Position numbers and translations under genes: made by a program. 64,000 nucleotides of DNA from Marinimicrobium sp038419845. Its GTDB lineage: Bacteria > Pseudomonadota > Gammaproteobacteria > Pseudomonadales > Cellvibrionaceae. Where the stretch lies: contig NZ_JBCAQT010000006.1 of the NCBI RefSeq assembly GCF_038419845.1, positions 1 to 64,000 on the forward strand. Direction: 5' to 3'. Each line of letters opens with the position of its first letter. The stretch's first letter is position 1. The notes under the pieces are model-generated. The model ran no database searches. It was not told the origin of the DNA and worked only from the letters and a program-made list of their open reading frames with translations. Below are positions 63,093-64,000 of this stretch, one piece after another.

Positions 63093-63812
63093 GTGATCGC
63101 CATGTCCCCACCGGAGCAGTTGTCGCTGGGCGTCAGCCTGAATGACGACGCCACCTTTGAAAATTTCTATGCGCCGGCCGGTTCCGCCAATGAGCGGACA
63201 TTGACGCTGCTGCGCGCTCAGGCGTCGGGGCAGGGCGAGGACTTCATTTACCTGTGGGGTGGCTCTGGGGTGGGGTTGACCCATCTGCTGCAGGCGGCCG
63301 GGCATCAGGCCCAGGATGCGGGCTTCAGTATCCAGTATCTGCCTCTGCGCGAGCTGGTGGGATTCGCCCCCGAGGCCCTGTTTGACGGCATGGAGCATGT
63401 GGATTTTCTGTATCTGGACGGACTGGAAGCCATTGCCGGGCAGGCCCATTGGGAAGAGGCGCTGTTCCACCTTTATAACCGGCTGCGCGACGGGGGTGGC
63501 CGCCTTTTGGTGGCCGCTGTCCAGGGGCCCCGGGAGCTGCCTGTGGCATTGCCCGATTTGCGCTCGCGCCTGCAGTGGGGGATCACCTGCCAGGTCCACC
63601 CGCTCAATGATCAGGACAAACAGAATGCTCTGCGCCACCGCGCCCGGGCGCGGGGTCTGGATCTGAGTGAAGAGGTGGCCCACTACATCCTCCAGCGTGT
63701 TCCGCGCGATATGAACGAGCTGTTCTGCTACCTGCAGCGACTGGATCATGCCTCCCTGGCCGAGCAGCGCAAACTGACGATCCCGTTTGTAAAGAAAGTG
63801 TTAAATCTGTAG
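63093..63812 (+). CDS. hda: DnaA regulatory inactivator Hda
   Basis: 239 residues related to the DnaA AAA+ domain, with a degenerate P-loop (GGSGVGLTHLLQ, Lys replaced by Leu), FLYLDGLEAI (Walker B-like) and PRDMNELFCYLQRLD. The clamp-binding N-terminal motif EQLSLGV is present. With the DNA clamp it drives hydrolysis of DnaA-ATP after initiation. GTG 63093 is chosen for its Shine-Dalgarno; ATG 63102 is also possible. Confidence 0.9.
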   Translation: MIAMSPPEQLSLGVSLNDDATFENFYAPAGSANERTLTLLRAQASGQGEDFIYLWGGSGVGLTHLLQAAGHQAQDAGFSIQYLPLRELVGFAPEALFDGMEHVDFLYLDGLEAIAGQAHWEEALFHLYNRLRDGGGRLLVAAVQGPRELPVALPDLRSRLQWGITCQVHPLNDQDKQNALRHRARARGLDLSEEVAHYILQRVPRDMNELFCYLQRLDHASLAEQRKLTIPFVKKVLNL

Positions 63813-63859
63813 CCGGCTCTCTCTTTGATCGCGACTTTGAGGTATTCTTGGGTCTCTTA

Positions 63860-63924
63860 GGGTCGCGAGCACCATAACTCTGGAGAGGCAGGCCGGGCAT
63901 ACCGGGCTTCGGCGCCAGCGACCC
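63860..63924 (+). other. Possible structured leader before the last gene
   Basis: GGGTCGC (63860-63866) pairs with GCGACCC (63918-63924) and encloses a GC-rich loop. No riboswitch family was recognised. It could be the leader of the partial gene at the window end, or a terminator-like hairpin of hda. Confidence 0.3.
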
Positions 63925-63960
63925 CGAACAACAAACATCAATAAAAATAGAGGTGCTTCC

Positions 63961-64000
63961 ATGCCCACTCTCACACGTGGACTCGTGGCCGTATCGGCCG
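63961..64000 (+). CDS. Start of an unidentified CDS (truncated by window end)
   Basis: An ATG at 63961, preceded by GAGGTG, opens MPTLTRGLVAVSA and runs off the window. Only 13 residues are visible; the beginning is compatible with an export signal. Nothing more can be said. Confidence 0.55.
   Translation, partial: MPTLTRGLVAVSA

Noticed and set aside
63860..63924. Known riboswitch in the leader of the last gene
   Set aside because: The bases do not match the conserved cores of c-di-GMP, cobalamin, TPP, SAM or glycine riboswitches that I could recall.

Overview
The window looks like a contiguous piece of a gammaproteobacterial chromosome of about 60% GC. The housekeeping genes (E. coli-type pyrB, argS, metG, sbcB, hda, purMN, rnfABCDGE, cco/cbb3) are all gammaproteobacterial in type. 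Two polysaccharide-degrading enzymes (a GH9 lipoprotein and a secreted modular GH16 beta-glucanase), several c-di-GMP proteins and two terminal oxidases point to a free-living, probably marine polysaccharide degrader of the Cellvibrionales kind (inference from gene content only, no search was run). No phage, insertion sequence, CRISPR array or tRNA was seen.

Layout. 1-2.9 kb: the 3' end of an rRNA operon (5S tail and terminator), then a FGGY kinase and a short GlpD-like oxidase. 2.9-10.1 kb: DUF2971, pyrB, a REC-GGDEF-REC' protein, an acyltransferase, dinG and yqcC. 10.2-14.1 kb: argS, an SDR reductase, phhB and a spermidine-synthase-like protein. 14.2-19.6 kb: GH9 lipoprotein and, divergently, a GAF-PAS-GAF-GGDEF-EAL protein. 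19.6-23.8 kb: carbonic anhydrase, exonuclease I, yaeQ, argG. 24.1-32.8 kb: ccoNOQP-ccoGHIS plus a SafE-like protein, the cbb3 high-affinity oxidase with its maturation set, behind a well-placed FNR/Anr-type site. 33-34.7 kb: Omp85-family protein. 34.8-44 kb (minus strand): mscS, rnfABCDGE and metG. 44.3-49.5 kb: mrp, a 7TM-GGDEF protein and the GH16 enzyme. 49.8-56.6 kb: dcd and a caa3-type oxidase operon (ctaC with two cytochrome c domains, ctaD, two tandem subunit-III proteins, subunit IV, Sco). 57.2-63.8 kb: Tat-exported M15 peptidase, SlyD, purM-purN-DUF3108, DUF2066 and hda. A CDS runs off the right end.

Most of the window is ordinary core genome. The signals that genes do not explain are two palindromic intergenic elements (44137-44246 and 61473-61785). 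They differ in sequence but both are long inverted repeats enclosing small hairpins with the same TCCA loop, which suggests non-coding repeat families (MITE-like or structured RNA). Other points of interest are the roughly 100-residue coiled-coil repeats in the RnfC tail, an SDR lacking the usual catalytic Tyr, a degenerate second receiver in the REC-GGDEF-REC' protein, and paired subunit-III paralogues in the caa3 operon. I did not find a convincing new multi-gene system.
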